From Strigamia acuminata (taxonomy: Eukaryota; Arthropoda; Chilopoda; Geophilomorpha; Linotaeniidae): DNA of 64,000 bases. The DNA lies in assembly GCA_949358305.1 (NCBI GenBank), contig OX442314.1, forward strand, positions 36,079,608 to 36,143,607. Reading direction: 5' to 3'. Positions 1 to 11,639 of the stretch are shown piece by piece. The position numbers and the translations under genes were made by a program. How positions within the stretch are numbered: the stretch's first letter is position 1; every line of letters begins with the position of its first letter. The notes below the pieces were generated by a model. It made no database searches and was not told where the DNA came from. It saw nothing but the letters and a program-made list of their open reading frames with translations.

Positions 1-223
1 TATATATGGTGCTTTGAAATGGTCTTTGCGAGACGAAGCTAATGGTATATCCATTTTTCTCAAAGGATGGATTTTTAGCAAAACTAAATTTCCCATTTCA
101 AGTTCAGAATTTTCAGCACATGGCCTGAGTTTATCAAACCATAGCTAAATGTTCCAAATCAGCATTCTAGTTGTTAGACAAACTGGTTTTACAACAAAAA
201 CACCTTGGTCTGTTACTTGCAGA

Positions 224-362
224 AAGGACAGCTCCGAGCCCGCCGTCACTTTGCATCTGTAAGGATGACAAAGTTGCGAGCGAAATCCGGCGCAGGCAGC
301 GTCATTCCTTCTGCGAGTCGGTATTCAAACCCTCGAATGCAAATGTTGCATTCTTCTGTCCA
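224..362 (-). pseudogene. Ty3/gypsy pol fragment (RNase H start), decayed
   Basis: The stretch is clearly similar to 55088-55230, the start of the RNase H domain of the intact gypsy element further right, in the same minus orientation. The aspartate-containing TDA core of RNase H can still be read, but the frame breaks directly after it. It is probably part of the same degenerate gypsy copy as the leader and LTR at 640-4097, after loss of gag and most of pol. Positions 1-223 and 363-640 show nothing I can recognise. Confidence 0.7.
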
Positions 363-3300
363 CTGCTACTAAACATATATATTTTAAAGAGTGAAAGAAA
401 AAATGAGTTTCTTGAGTGCTGCTCAATTTTGGTCACAACGTGGCCTTTATTTTAACGTTTGTCGGTGACATATTATTGTTTATTTAAACAATTAGTGTCA
501 ATGGTACGATCAAAAGTTAGGTGTATTCATTCAAGTCTGTAGAGTTTGACTCTGTAACTTCTTTAACGATAATAAAATACAATATTTACTTGCTGGTAAA
601 AATCCCACGTGTCTGTAGGACTTCCTTGTAACTGGTAGTCACTGGAAATGTCAAAGACAGGGCCGCAGTTTGCAAAAACGGACAGAGGTGATTGATTAAC
701 AACCAACTAGAATCCATTAGATTGCTTGATGTGGCTACTCATGGGAGAGGGATTAGTGATGTCACTTCCCCCCCCCATGTTTCCCATGGTAACGTGATTC
801 GAGTTAATTTCTTGGAAATTAATCCCCAGATTTCCCAAATTTTCGAAATCTTTTGAAAATCAAACTTTTCCCGAAAAATCTGTGAATACCACATGTTTTT
901 CCGTTGCTTTCTAGTCGCCATCTTGGGTTTTTATAAAAAAAAATAAATAATTCGACTAGATAAAATGCCAAAATTTCTCCATTTCTGAAAAAAACCAACA
1001 ATTTTTGAAAGCAAATAGAAATTTGTTTGGAACTAGAAGTTCTGAACCAGATCAAAATGGTCTGATTCCACAAAAACATGACTTTTGTGCTTTAAAAAAG
1101 CACGAAATCATGTCTGTAGAACTTCGAAATTTTCAAACCAGAGATACGACACATGGTTTCAAGCATAGACTGATCCAGCGTCGTTTGTTTGTTCAGGGAA
1201 CGTATTGTTGAATCCATCGCCTGACGAAATCGAGAGACGTATGGTATTGTCTGAATCAATCGTAATTAACTCAGGTGTCTGTACAAAAAGCTGCTTGCTG
1301 GCGAATTCTACGTGGTTTTGCCTGTTCTTGTGAATGACATTGATTGAATGTATCAAACCGCAGAATCGTAGCAAATGAAAATGGACAAAGTGGATTAATT
1401 CATAGAATTGATTTCCCAGAGTTCCGAGAAAAGTCGAAATTTAAAATTCCAATCATTCTCGAAAATTCCGAGATTTCCACATGTTTTTCTATTGTTTTTC
1501 CAGTCGCCATGTTTGATTTTTTTTTTTAAAATAAAAACAAAATTTTGACCGTTTTAATGTTCCAATCCCTACATTTCTGCAGAAAAAACAACACTTTTTG
1601 AAAAACACAATAGTGATTTTTCGATTTGGAACTAGAAGTTCAGAACCAGATCAAAATGGTCTGATTCCATGAGAACATGACTTTTGTGCCCAAAAAAGGT
1701 ACGAAATCGTGTCCAAAGAACTTCTAAATTTTCAAACCAGAGATTTCCATCGTCGTGTCCAACAATAGAAAGCTAACCGCGCTAGCGCGCAGACAAAAAC
1801 GTTTCTTTATTGCACAGCAACATTGAAAAACAGAGAAGAAAGATAAGAAAATGAATAAAAAATCACAAAATACTGGGTGTTTTTTAATATAAAATACACT
1901 CAAAAAGTTCCAATTTTTAGCAGAAGGTTTTTGCAGATATTTACATTACGGTGATATTGTTGCAATCTCTTCTTCTGCCCCAAGAGACCAACAAACGCGC
2001 CCGCTCACCCCTTTCGGAGACTCATTCCAGTCTGCTCGAGGCTGCCTTTCGACAGAAACGTGCCTACACTGAGATGTCTGTTCATCCCAATGAAATGGTG
2101 TTTTTTGTGGGACAGTCAGCTGCACTTAAAGTAAGAAGGAAATGCATCTCCTGTCCCTAGTTGCTTTGGGGGCCCACCCTTCAGCTGCCAACTTAAAGCC
2201 ATGTCACCTTCTATTTGGTGCTGTCTACCTCCAGGTCATGAAACACGTGTATTCAGTTACAACGATGTCTACTGTCCGGTGTGGCGTCCCAAAGAACCAT
2301 GAAAATCATAGATAGGGAAAAAAAATCGAAGATAAAGTGAAAAAACAAAAAAGGTTGTAAAATAAAACAAACTTCCAAATTGTAGAGATTGTCCAAAACT
2401 GTGGTTCGAGCACAGTCCTCGAAAACAAGCTGAAACAACTTGAAAATCCAATGAAGGTGAATAAAATTCAGAAACAAAAGTTACAGGCTAGATTCCCAAT
2501 CTCTTTTCAAAGTTGGTAGCTACCTGAATGCACAGATATCGTTCCTACGCCCTAACGAACTCTCTGTGCCATTTGAGCACTTCACCATCGGTATCCCCGT
2601 ACCTCCGGCAGCTCTCCCCGCTATCCGTGTCCCAATTTTCCACAGTTCTAGGGTTGTATCCAACTTGCAACTGTTTCCAACCAGTACACGGGACAGGGTA
2701 GGATTATGACCGATGTGAACCCGGATGAGCGCTTTGAGCAGCCACAACGCAACCCATAAATTATGAGCCACAACAAAAATCAAGGCAGTCTTCCCATGTG
2801 TGCGGACACTTCGCTGCTACTCGGGTCCAACTACACGCCAACTCACCGCACGTGACTGTTCCCGCGCCAGCGACCACTAAGCTAGCAACCTGCATCCAAG
2901 CGACTAAACGTCCTACAAGAAGTTTGGTGTCACTCAAAGCTCAGTTCAACATCGCCTCCTCGCCCGGCCCATAATGGAACCAGCGATTGCAGCGTGGCAA
3001 TTAGAATATGACCGCTTCTCCCCCGTGGGAATTGGGTTGCTGGTGGCCACCAGCGCGCCTCCTCCACTAATCGAGTTTGAATACGCTGCAGACTGTTCCA
3101 TTACTTTTACTTGGGCTGCGCACCAAGAAATAAAAATAATAAAGAAGGTTTGGAATTATATTCCCCTCCCAACCACTCAGTTTTTTAGGCTAAGCTAGAA
3201 AGGAATAGAAGACCGTTGGAAAGTGTGGCCAATGTAAGTCCCGGCTTGCCAGTACCCAGGCAAGCTGGACATGCACAGCCACCAATTTTGTCAAGTTAGG

Positions 3301-3454
3301 GTCCAAAATCAGCGATTAGCGGCCGTTTCGCCTGCTGATTCCCTATCACAACCATGACCAAAGAAATTTCCCCCTTTTTGATCGAAAAATTTCATTCAAT
3401 GTTGAGTTATCGACTCAACCAGAAAATAGAAAAAAAAATCGCAAAGAGTTCAAG

Positions 3455-3472
3455 ATCCAGGACGGGCCCACA
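3455..3472 (-). other. Primer binding site of gypsy copy A
   Basis: On the minus strand, two bases after the LTR, reads TGTGGGCCCGTCCTGGAT. This resembles the complement of a tRNA-Pro 3' end and matches the site of the intact element at 60605-60622 except at one base. Confidence 0.6.
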
Positions 3473-3474
3473 AT

Positions 3475-4097
3475 TGTGAGTGTTTGGACGGTCGCCACGT
3501 GGTCGGGGGAGAGCCACGAGGCGCTGGACACAACACACACGATAGAATTCACTCCGAAATACACAAGAGACACAAGTTTAGTTTAAGGTAAGCTTTATTG
3601 ATGTCTAGGGGTATGATGTGGTGTCTCCCAGTGCATTTCCCAATGCGACGGCTGCGAACAGCCGTCCCTAACAAGACCGCGTGGCACGGCGGCCAATGGC
3701 CGCCATGACACACGTGGTCGGAATACCGTTTAGCCATGTCGCCGCTACGTTCACGGAGAACGCAGGACGGACATGGGGAACGTGGACTATCAAGTCCCGG
3801 CGGGCGACAGAGTCGCTACGCCAACTGGATTCGTCATTGCCGCCAGCGTGGAAGAGCGATCGTGGAAGCGACCGTTCGCCATGCTGGAAGTTAGAGAACT
3901 CTCTTGGGCCTCTGCGGGGCCCACCACTTCCGGAAGGGGCACTTCCGGTTCCCAATTGGCCGGGCCAACGACCATCAGCTCCACCTGGTGCGGGGGTCCG
4001 CAACAGGTGCGCGCGAGAAACACACGAGGTGCGCGAGAGCCGTGGAAGCGCCGTGTGTTGCAGGCAAGTGAGCGGACTGAGCGGGCAGCCGGTCACA
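3475..4097 (-). repeat. Gypsy LTR, 623 bp (copy A, 5' LTR)
   Basis: Begins TGTGAGTG and ends GGTCACA. It has the same length (623 bp) as the two LTRs of the intact element but is visibly diverged from them. The reverse complement carries an AATAAA polyadenylation signal close to the left border. It contains several open stretches on both strands that are LTR shadows rather than genes. Confidence 0.9.
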
Positions 4098-6170
4098 GAA
4101 GTAAATTCATTTCGTCGCCTTCGAAAAAGAAGTTCCAAAAAATGTGTCACAATTCGTACTGCTTCATTTCCTTGCCATGTCTTTTCAGTTGACAACGTGC
4201 ATATTTACGTCTGCATTACGTGAATGAAAGACAACGAAATGAAGAAACCTGTACAAAAGATGCACTTCCGTCAATGTTCCAAGTTCCATCCATGTTAAGT
4301 GACAGCAGATGATGAAAAAGTCCTTTAAGTCCTTTATTTGAAATCATACTACGCCACCAATGACAAAATGTAAATTTGAAGCGCTCAACGGAGCGAGGGC
4401 CTACAGGTTTTCAACCAAGCTGTATGAGAAGCCATATTTTATACTGGAGTAGAGCTGTTAGCATCAGACAAAGTGGTAAATCTAATTGCACAAACGGCAT
4501 TTGTTTAAATCGCTTGTAAATGCCACATTCATGAATGCGGGCTTACAATACAAACACATGTAAATGCCACATTCAAGTCAAGAATGCGGGCTCACAATAC
4601 AATCCACCGAATTAACACAAATATAGGTTAAAAATAAGAATAAAATGCAGTAAAGAAATTTGCAAATGACCAGAGCTCTCTTCTGGTTCCACCGAGACGT
4701 GTCAAGTCATCAGTTTATCCAGGGGTGACCACGTGGAGGTAGAGAGTTGGATTTTACACCCCCTGAGAATACAAACTCGAACAACTTGCAGGAGAATTTG
4801 TATTTGATTTCAGCCAACCAAAGCCAGATCGGAAAATCAAAATGGGCGACATCAACTCGAACAATTTAAAATGGCCAAATTTTAAGAAAATGAAAACAAT
4901 TCCGAAAATATTTCTAATTACTATGTAAATAAATGAACTATACAGAACTGTTTCATTTAAGTCTTGTAATAAAACAAATAAGCCAAATTAGAATTGGAAC
5001 ATAATTTACCAGAATTTGAAAATTCTTCTCGTTTTTAATCCAACGCACAACTCCGAGAAAACGAGAGCATCTGTTGGACAAATACTCGAGCTGAAATTGA
5101 AGATAAGTTAAACAAATTTTCGCAATTTCACGAGGAAAAATGGAGTGGAGATACAACGAAATCCAACGTGCGAGTGCTATCGTGACAGTTGTCGGTAAAA
5201 CACGGATATTGTGTAATCACAGAAGCAATCTTCAATCGAATTAATAGTTTTCATTTAGTCGTTTTCTTTTTCGACCGATATTATTGTCATTGGTGGTGCA
5301 AAAACTAAAAGAAAAATCCAATTCAGACTTTCTGGACGTATTCAAATCCATCGAGAATACCACCAAGTTCACTCACCGATATCCCTCGCTCGTGCAAGTG
5401 CCATCACGGCGGTTATATTACACGGGGTTTTCATTCCGTAAAACACGGACGTGGATAATGATAGAATCAATCTGCGAACTAAATAATATTTTCGATCAAG
5501 CCACTAGGTGACACTTTCAGGTTGTATGTACTTATTTTCTACCTTTTACGTGTGGGTCCTTGAAATAAATTTACGATAAATTTCCGAAAATCCCGACTGT
5601 CAACCGGGTGTAAAATGAAAATAATTTTTGAAGAAAATAAAATAAAAACTTTTTAAATTTTGCAATAAGCATCACCAATTCAATCAAACTTAAATTTCCT
5701 GATGACAACAACGCCTGTTTTGGCGCAAGCTTTCTCTTGCTCAGCTTTGTAGGAAATACAGTATGTGTATATTTTAAGTTGCTGCTGCGACTATAGTAAC
5801 TGTGGTTTTTGATACATTTACACTCAATTCACTGGCCATTTTTCGAGCAGACTGATTTTGTTTACAGCCAAATGGAAAATGCATTGCAGATCATGTAGTT
5901 TCAGTTTGCTTTTTCTTTCACACTTCTTTTTCCCAGTCAAACTTCTTTTGCCATTGATCTATTGTGATGTGGTAAACCTTGCTCTGTTCAATCGACTTGC
6001 AATTACACTAACAAGTAAGGGAAACTTTTTCAGCTACTGGAATGAAATCCCCATTTCCACATTAAAATCACCAATTAATTCCATGTCGGACAGGGTGTTG
6101 AAAGTTATCCTACGGCAGGGTAACTCCATTGGGTATTACATTGCCTACATTGTCATAAATCATTGTTAAT
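4098..6170. other. AT-rich interval, no gene recognised
   Basis: No convincing coding exon was seen. A short direct duplication lies at 4515-4612, where a unit of about 50 bp containing GTAAATGCCACATTCA occurs twice. Two loosely similar blocks (5160-5280 and 5390-5520) share the words AAAACACGGA and an ATCAATCTGCGAA/AGCAATCTTCAATCG-like tail, suggesting an old duplication. Confidence 0.5.
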
Positions 6171-6610
6171 CTACTGTTTCTAATTTTTTGAACCTAAGTA
6201 TTCTTTCATGTTCAAAAACAAGGTGTATTGGTTATTTTAATGTAAAAAATCGATTGGAATATGTTAGAAAACCATAAAATGACGAGATGATTTTAAAACA
6301 AACAAATCCCATGTGTTTGTAAAGTTTTTGTACCTCACCTTATATCAAATTCACCATTGAAACCAAATCGATCAGTACACTCACATCTTCATTCCCAATT
6401 AGCACTTGAACACAGTCCTTTCTCATTGCGGATTCTATGATTCTATAGTATGTAAAATATCACGCTCGCTGACTTATACGTACTGTACTCGATCAGTGGT
6501 TCCACAATCGCGTCCTCTATTATTTTTCAATTTGCATACCTTCGCTAAATGTCCCTTCTTGTGGCAAAACGAACACTCTTTATCTCGTGAATACTTTCAG
6601 GGGATTAGGC
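6171..6610 (-). pseudogene. Decayed gypsy gag-protease relic with zinc knuckle
   Basis: On the minus strand, 6534-6575 encodes a clean CCHC knuckle (C-x2-C-x4-H-x4-C) followed by basic residues, the usual end of a retroelement nucleocapsid. Downstream, the reading frame resembles the start of an aspartic protease domain, but the DSG-type active site is not preserved and stops interrupt it. It is therefore a dead gag-pro fragment. It does not look like the gypsy family at 50-61 kb and may belong to a second Ty3/gypsy lineage. The knuckle is seen directly; the protease reading is inference. Confidence 0.5.
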
Positions 6611-6709
6611 CTGGGATGGGCTTAACCAAGACTGCCTAGAACTCTTTAGGGCCAGTAGGCCTCATTAGGCCAATTTATGGTTATTAAGCCTAACTTGAGA
6701 TTTTGTCAC

Positions 6710-6802
6710 CATGACCTCAACAATGACTCCAGCTATCATCTCAACAAAAACTCCAGCCATGATCTCTACAATGACTCCAGTTCAACAGAGTCTCCAGGAA
6801 TG
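6710..6802 (+). other. Short Thr/Pro-rich imperfect tandem repeat
   Basis: A run of imperfect repeats built on ATGAC(C/T)(C/T)CA-type words would encode a Ser/Thr/Pro-rich peptide beginning at the ATG at 6710 and stopping about 30 codons later. It is only a low-complexity stretch, and I see no evidence that it is translated. Confidence 0.3.
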
Positions 6803-6885
6803 AACCCAACAATGACCTGTAACCACGACAATGCAACACTACTGCTCTCTAGCTTAGGTAGTGTTAGGGTATTTTTCCCCGTTAG

Positions 6886-7179
6886 GGTAAGTGGGCAACG
6901 CGGGCAAAGCGGTTTAGTAGGAACTGGAGTAAGAATCCACCGGTTAGGAGGATGCTTGCACCGCCTCCATTTGATGTGACACCACGGACGAGGGCCCTAT
7001 TTGACTTGTTGCACCAAAAGAGAATGCAGCAGGCAGCTAGCGAAGTAGCTGTTATTCCAGCGGTACAGCCGGTGGTCCAGCAAACGCAGGAAGACACGAG
7101 ATCCACTGATTCGGAGAAAGAATATGACGACGTTGAGGAAGAGGTTCAAGATCTAAACGACCCGGATTACAACATTTGA
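6886..7179 (+). CDS. Possible terminal exon of an unrecognised gene, acidic C-terminus
   Basis: A pyrimidine-rich tract ending in AG (6869-6885) precedes a 98-codon open frame that stops at 7177-7179. The translation starts with a basic stretch (RAKRFSRN-like), continues with a proline-rich segment and Gln-rich middle, and ends in a strongly acidic tail rich in Asp and Glu. No ATG opens the frame, so it would have to be a 3' exon; I could not identify upstream exons. The family is not recognised. It could also be the end of an old transposon protein. Confidence is low because only composition, length and the acceptor-like site support it. Confidence 0.3.
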   Translation, partial: GKWATRAKRFSRNWSKNPPVRRMLAPPPFDVTPRTRALFDLLHQKRMQQAASEVAVIPAVQPVVQQTQEDTRSTDSEKEYDDVEEEVQDLNDPDYNI

Positions 7180-7595
7180 GAACGAACTCTAAAGTGACTT
7201 TTTCAAATTGTTGTTGTCTCTGGATGAAAACACAAAAAACATAAAAAAAAAAATTAATAACGTTAATAACAAACAATTTTAAGAAATCCTTCTCTGAATT
7301 TCTCTATGTAATTTTTTTGCACATTTGTGATTTTAACAAAATTATGAAATTAAAAAAAAAAAATTAACATTAATTTCTTGCAATCAAATTCCCTTTCAAA
7401 AGGCAAGCAAGGATAAAAAAGTTTCCGCTTGCGGTTTTTAAGTAACGCCAAGTTGATGTCAAAACTGCACCAAATTTAAAAACTACGGTTACCCTAAATT
7501 CTAAAAGCGACGTAAGTTATTTTTGATTTTGTCTAGCAAATAATGTTGCAATAGAGGCAGGAAAATCGGGAAGATTGAGAAAATTATAAAAGCAA

Positions 7596-8081
7596 CTATA
7601 TTGTATTGTATTTTTGTTTAATTTGTCCAACAGCAGTTAATTTAGATGGATGCACCATCATACAGGTTACAAACTCCATCCCGGCTAGTGATATCAATAC
7701 TAAGGCTGTATATACAACATGAACTTTGCAATTTTTAATTCTTTGAATCAGGTCGAATTTTCTAAGTAATTCCTCATTTGAATTTTGAAGTATTTGAACA
7801 TCAGTCCTGAAATGAATCAAGTTTAGTGAAACAAAATATAACTTATCTGCAAGTTTAATTTCAGCTACTCACTAGTGATCACTGTTTGGGAGAAGGTCTA
7901 CTAGTATAGGATATACTCTTGCCTTCGACATCAAAATAAGATTAATGGAACAGGAATTACCTTACTTTAAGTCATAAATACCACCAAATATAGGAGATGC
8001 AAATAAGCCTTGCCAATAAGTTCCTCTTGTTGGGAATTCGTCCCTTGTAGTTAAGTTTTTCGGCTTTCCACCTCCAGCCAT
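7596..8081 (-). CDS. Small single-pass membrane protein (108 aa), two exons
   Basis: Exon 1 runs 8081-7966 from an ATG and ends in a strong GTAAGG donor. Exon 2 runs 7806-7596 after a TTTCAG acceptor. The phases fit (2 then 1) and the product is 108 aa. The protein starts with a short Gly/Lys/Arg-rich segment, has an amphipathic stretch in the middle, one hydrophobic segment near residues 67-90 and a short basic tail. I do not recognise the family. The ATG lies 157 bp beyond the bestrophin stop codon (8239) on the same strand, and an AG acceptor-like site (ATATCAACAG) stands a few bases upstream of the ATG. It may be a separate downstream gene of a bicistronic unit or a gene with an untranslated first exon. 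Splicing it onto bestrophin as its last exons fails because the phases disagree. Confidence 0.55.
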
Positions 8082-8238
8082 ATTGTATCTGTTGATATGA
8101 TGGAACAATTTTAATATAATTTCAATTTCTATTGAAATAATGGCAAAGTGTGCAGCCAGGAGATAACATATGGCTTTCTGAACTAATCAAACAACAATGT
8201 ATATTCCCCTGTCAACAGACATTTGCACAAAATATTTA

Positions 8239-11200
8239 CTAATTACAAACTGACATTGAAATATGCGGATGTATTATTACAGGTGAACCTTCCCTCTTCG
8301 AGTCTGTTTCTGTGTATGGAAGCTCATCAGGAATAATTTTGTCCCAGAATTTATCTTTAACCATCTTGGGAACATTCCGATGAATCTCATCAACAATCGC
8401 AAAACTCATCTAAAAAAACATTGCGTCATACATACAACATTATGTTAATACAGTTTACTTGGATATTTCTGTCGATCATCCAGTTGATTTCAAAGTCGTC
8501 GTCATCGTCACCGAATGGATTGATCATAATTTCGGCAACCTTAAGCCATCCCATGTAGAACAGAAATTGCAAAATGGTAAATATGGGGAAGTAGATGTCA
8601 ATTGAATGATGATCGTTATTCGGGTGACCTGCATTACAGATTAAGTTGACAAGAGAGATGTTAACGTTCGAAGGATTACGTACAGTTTAGCTGTTTTAAG
8701 TAGGGTTTCTCTACCGGTATTTACCGGTATCAAAAACCGGTATTTTTCAAGAAAATACCGAATACCGAATACCGTCTTTAGTTCGGTATTATTACCGGTT
8801 TTTATAACACACGTTGAATGGTATTTAATAAACATAAAATGCAAAGTTATCAACTTTTTAGCTTAAAAATGTGAATTTATCTATTTTTTTTAGCTTAAAA
8901 CTTGAATTTATCGATTTTTATATGTAAAAATTAAAAATTACCGGTAATTGTTTTTTTTCCATATAAAATCGAAAATTTCTCGTTTTTTTTTCACTTAAAA
9001 ATGAGAATTTATTGGTTTTTTTAACTTAAAAATGAGAATTTATTGATTTTTTTAACTTAAAAATGAGAATTTAGCGAATTTCTTAACTTAAAAAATCTTA
9101 TAAACTCTATTTATCAATTTAAAAAAAAAAGACTTCTTAATTTCAACACCTGATAACAAAACAACCCCATATTCATCAAATTTCTACAACCTATTGAAAA
9201 TAATATATTAAAAAAAAATAAACAAAAATTACAATTAAAACATTTCGATTAAAATAAAAATATTTAATATTGTACCAGCAGCTATTTTATTTAACTTTAT
9301 TACCGAAAAATACCGGTTTACCGGTTTTTTGAATATTGAATACCGAAATACCGGTTTTTCCAAAAGTCCCGATTTTGAGAAACCCTAGTTTTAAGTTTAT
9401 CTACCAAGTGGCATAAAAATCCATTGAGTTTCATCGACGTCAATCTTGACCCGGTCTCTCGTCTTGCACTAACAACAGTATTAAAAGATAGACCGGGCGA
9501 ATAATGATAGATAAACTTAAAACAGCTAAACTCAAGAGCGGCTTGTTAACGTACTGCCGACAACCTCGTCATGGGCCAGCTCGTCTTGGGTCAACACTTG
9601 ACGTCCGAGGACAGCAGCAAGAAAAAAAGTGTAAACAGCCAATGTAACAACCTAAAAGTTGAACCCCAAATTAGTTTCACTATTTGCTTTTTCATTCAAC
9701 TTACTTGTGTGTAGATCAGGGGAATGGAAACCCAATGGTAGTCCAAAAGCAATTCAGCATTGCGGTGGAATGTATTGATTTGCTGTAATAAATTTAATTT
9801 AATTTAAAAAAAAAAAATCATTTTTAATTGCCAAATTTAATCAACTCCAATAATTTCTAATGCTTGATCGTCTCCTGTTATTTTGTTTTGTTGTCGGGCA
9901 TTACAAACAATGTGCACGGCCCACATCAAAGGCACCCAATAAATGTTGAGAGTGGGCATCTTATCATGAATACCCTCCAATATTTTCATTTCTGACTCGA
10001 ATAACATTCCTGAAATAACTCCACATTGCAGTTTCTGATAAAAATAATGACTGTACAACTCCTTGCCAAAAAAATGTCATATTCCTATTTTTGGAACTTT
10101 TAATATTTGAAATTTCTCAGAAACTATTTCTCATAAGAAAAAATGGTTTTAGGAGGATTTAAAGGATTGTTAGAGCTATCATTTCGTTAAAAGTTTTTTG
10201 AAAAAAAATGAATAGTTGAAGAGAAAAAAATTAAAAACTCCAAAAAGTGACTATTTACAATATTTCTCATAACTTGTGAACAGAATGAGATAATATTAAA
10301 AACTAAACAGATTTGTGACCGTCTATATGTCAGGAAACTTTTCTAAATTGGATGTATGGGTCTCCAAAGCCCTCAATAAAAGGCGTAATGGAGCTATGTA
10401 AAGGGGTAGACAACAACTATTTTTCGAAAAATCGTGGCGAGAATAACTGTTGACGAATCGAAACGAAACTTTAGCATTGAAGCATTATTGTGTCGTACTA
10501 TAACATGTTATAGTTATGACTTGATTCGTCAACAGTTGTGCTCGCCACGATTTTTCGAAAAATAGTTGTTGTCTACCCCTTTACATAGCTCCATTACACC
10601 TTTTTTTGAGGGTTTTGGAGACCCATACATTCAATTTAGAAATGTTTCCTGGGATATAGACGGTCTCAAATCTGTTTAGTTTTTAATTTTATCTCATTCT
10701 GTTCACAAGTTATGAGAAATATTGTAAATAGTCACTTTTTGAAGTTTTTAATTTTTTTCTCCTCAACTATTCATTTTTTTTCAAAAAACTTTTAACGAAA
10801 TGATAGCTCTAACAAACCTTTAAATCCTCCTAAAACCATTTTTACTTATGAGAAATAGTTTCTGAGAAATTTCAAATATTAAAAGTTCCAAAAATAGGAA
10901 TATGACATTTTTTTGGCAAGGAGTTGTATACGGTATGTCGAACCGGCAACTACTAGATGATCTAGAGATGGAAATCGTTTCTTTACTGGTTCACTCATGC
11001 CCATCATCAGCATAATGTAAGATGCGTTCACATATCTCATAATCGTGCGTCTTATTAATCTCGATTGATGATCCTATTTAAAATAATTAAAATAATGATT
11101 CACAATGTCTTTTCGTGCTTTTCTTTGACCACTTAATACCTTTCCACACATGCTAGCTGTCACGTACATAGCAATAAAGTCACCGTTCGGTAAACAGGTG

Positions 11201-11639
11201 AATTGTTGCACCCAACGATCTATAACTTGGGAGACGTAAAAACCCAAAACGAATGATAGTGGAATGAACGTCATCTGAGATGCGCAGTAGTAACATATGT
11301 CCTCAAAAACTCTTCAGATATAAGAGAGAAACAATGTTATTAAGAAAGAAACACATGTGTAAATATCAAGTAGTGTCTTATATACCGTTTTCCTGTTCCT
11401 TCCAACAGAAAAGTGTAGGCCAGACCTAAGAAATAGTAAAGGAAGAGAAAAATAAGCAGATCGACCCATAGCATTTTATAAACACTAGCTTTCCAACTTG
11501 AAAAGAGAAGGAGAAAAGTGATGAGACAATTTTATGTACTTGGATTAAGAGAATTTAAGGTTTCCTACATGAATAGTAAGTGCCAAAAGTTTCCAAGGTT
11601 TTTCACCGTACTGCAGTTATTGCTGTACGAAAAAGTCAT
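8239..11639 (-). CDS. BEST: Bestrophin-family chloride channel, complete, nine exons
   Basis: Exons (minus strand): 11639-11569, 11496-11386, 11311-11140, 11073-10944, 10009-9846, 9782-9705, 9651-9555, 8628-8459, 8409-8239. All borders are GT..AG and every phase joins, giving 387 aa. Bestrophins are pentameric, calcium-activated anion channels of the plasma membrane. Family hallmarks are present: an N-terminus of MTFSYS type, the pore-neck segment IPLSFVLGF (I77, F81 and F85, one residue offset from human BEST1 I76/F80/F84), a RFPS motif, and INPFG followed by five aspartates (315-319), the calcium-clasp acidic cluster. The protein ends soon after residue 380 and lacks the long C-terminal tail of vertebrate BEST1. 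Introns are 49-74 nt except two swollen by transposons (8629-9554 and 10010-10943). The coding sequence shows no stop or frameshift, so the gene is probably functional. The last exon reads through to a TAG and the stop choice is the least certain part. Confidence 0.93.
8683..9532. mobile_element. Short MITE with ~26-bp inverted ends, itself interrupted
   Basis: The left end reads CAGTTTAGCTGTTTTAAG and continues after the inner insertion as TTTATCTA. The right end, at 9507-9532, is the reverse complement. Without the hAT-like insertion at 8701-9387 (plus its 8-bp duplication) the element would be about 155 bp. It also contains an internal complementary pair built on CCGGTCT/AGACCGG. It sits in the bestrophin intron between exons 7 and 8. 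A clear target duplication is not visible, so its superfamily is open; the end resembles Tc1/mariner-type CAGT ends. Confidence 0.65.
8701..9387. mobile_element. hAT-like non-autonomous element, 687 bp
   Basis: Flanked by a perfect 8-bp direct repeat GTTTTAAG (8693-8700 and 9388-9395). Ends are inverted repeats TAGGGTTTCTC and GAGAAACCCTA. Sub-terminal copies of ACCGGTATT lie near both ends. An 8-bp target duplication plus short inverted ends is the hAT signature. The interior is almost pure AT with repeated AAAAATGAGAATTTAT words and no coding frame. It is inserted in the left arm of the MITE at 8683-9532, inside a bestrophin intron. Confidence 0.85.
10056..10926. mobile_element. 871-bp foldback (palindromic) element in bestrophin intron 4
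   Basis: The element starts CAACTCCTTGCC and ends with its reverse complement, flanked on both sides by TA. The two arms, each about 420 bp, are inverted copies of one another with few mismatches and meet near 10495-10510 at ACTATAACATGTTATAGT. It thus forms one long hairpin when transcribed or single-stranded. TA duplication and end structure suggest a Tc1/mariner-type MITE. It accounts for nearly all of the 934-nt intron between exons 4 and 5; the remaining intron is of the usual 60-odd nt size. Confidence 0.85.

Larger units (their letters stand above)
640..4097 (-). mobile_element. Degenerate, internally deleted Ty3/gypsy copy (copy A)
   Basis: Collinear and clearly similar to 58420-61247 of the intact gypsy element: start of the gag region, a long 5' leader, primer site, then a 623-bp LTR. 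It lies on the minus strand, so the LTR at 3475-4097 is its 5' LTR. The gag coding region is missing. The only pol piece seen is at 224-362, so the copy has lost most of its coding capacity. The 3' LTR, if present, lies left of the window. Many substitutions and small indels separate it from the intact copy, so it is clearly older. Confidence 0.85.

Noticed and set aside
5858-6169. 103-codon plus-strand frame
   Set aside because: Hydrophobic, Phe/Leu-rich translation of T-rich DNA, no motif; the opposite strand continues toward a gag relic.
7966-8241. Exon at 8081-7966 as the next bestrophin exon
   Set aside because: Bestrophin exon 9 ends in phase 0 at its only useful donor, which would read this exon in a frame with no family similarity; the natural frame starts with its own ATG.
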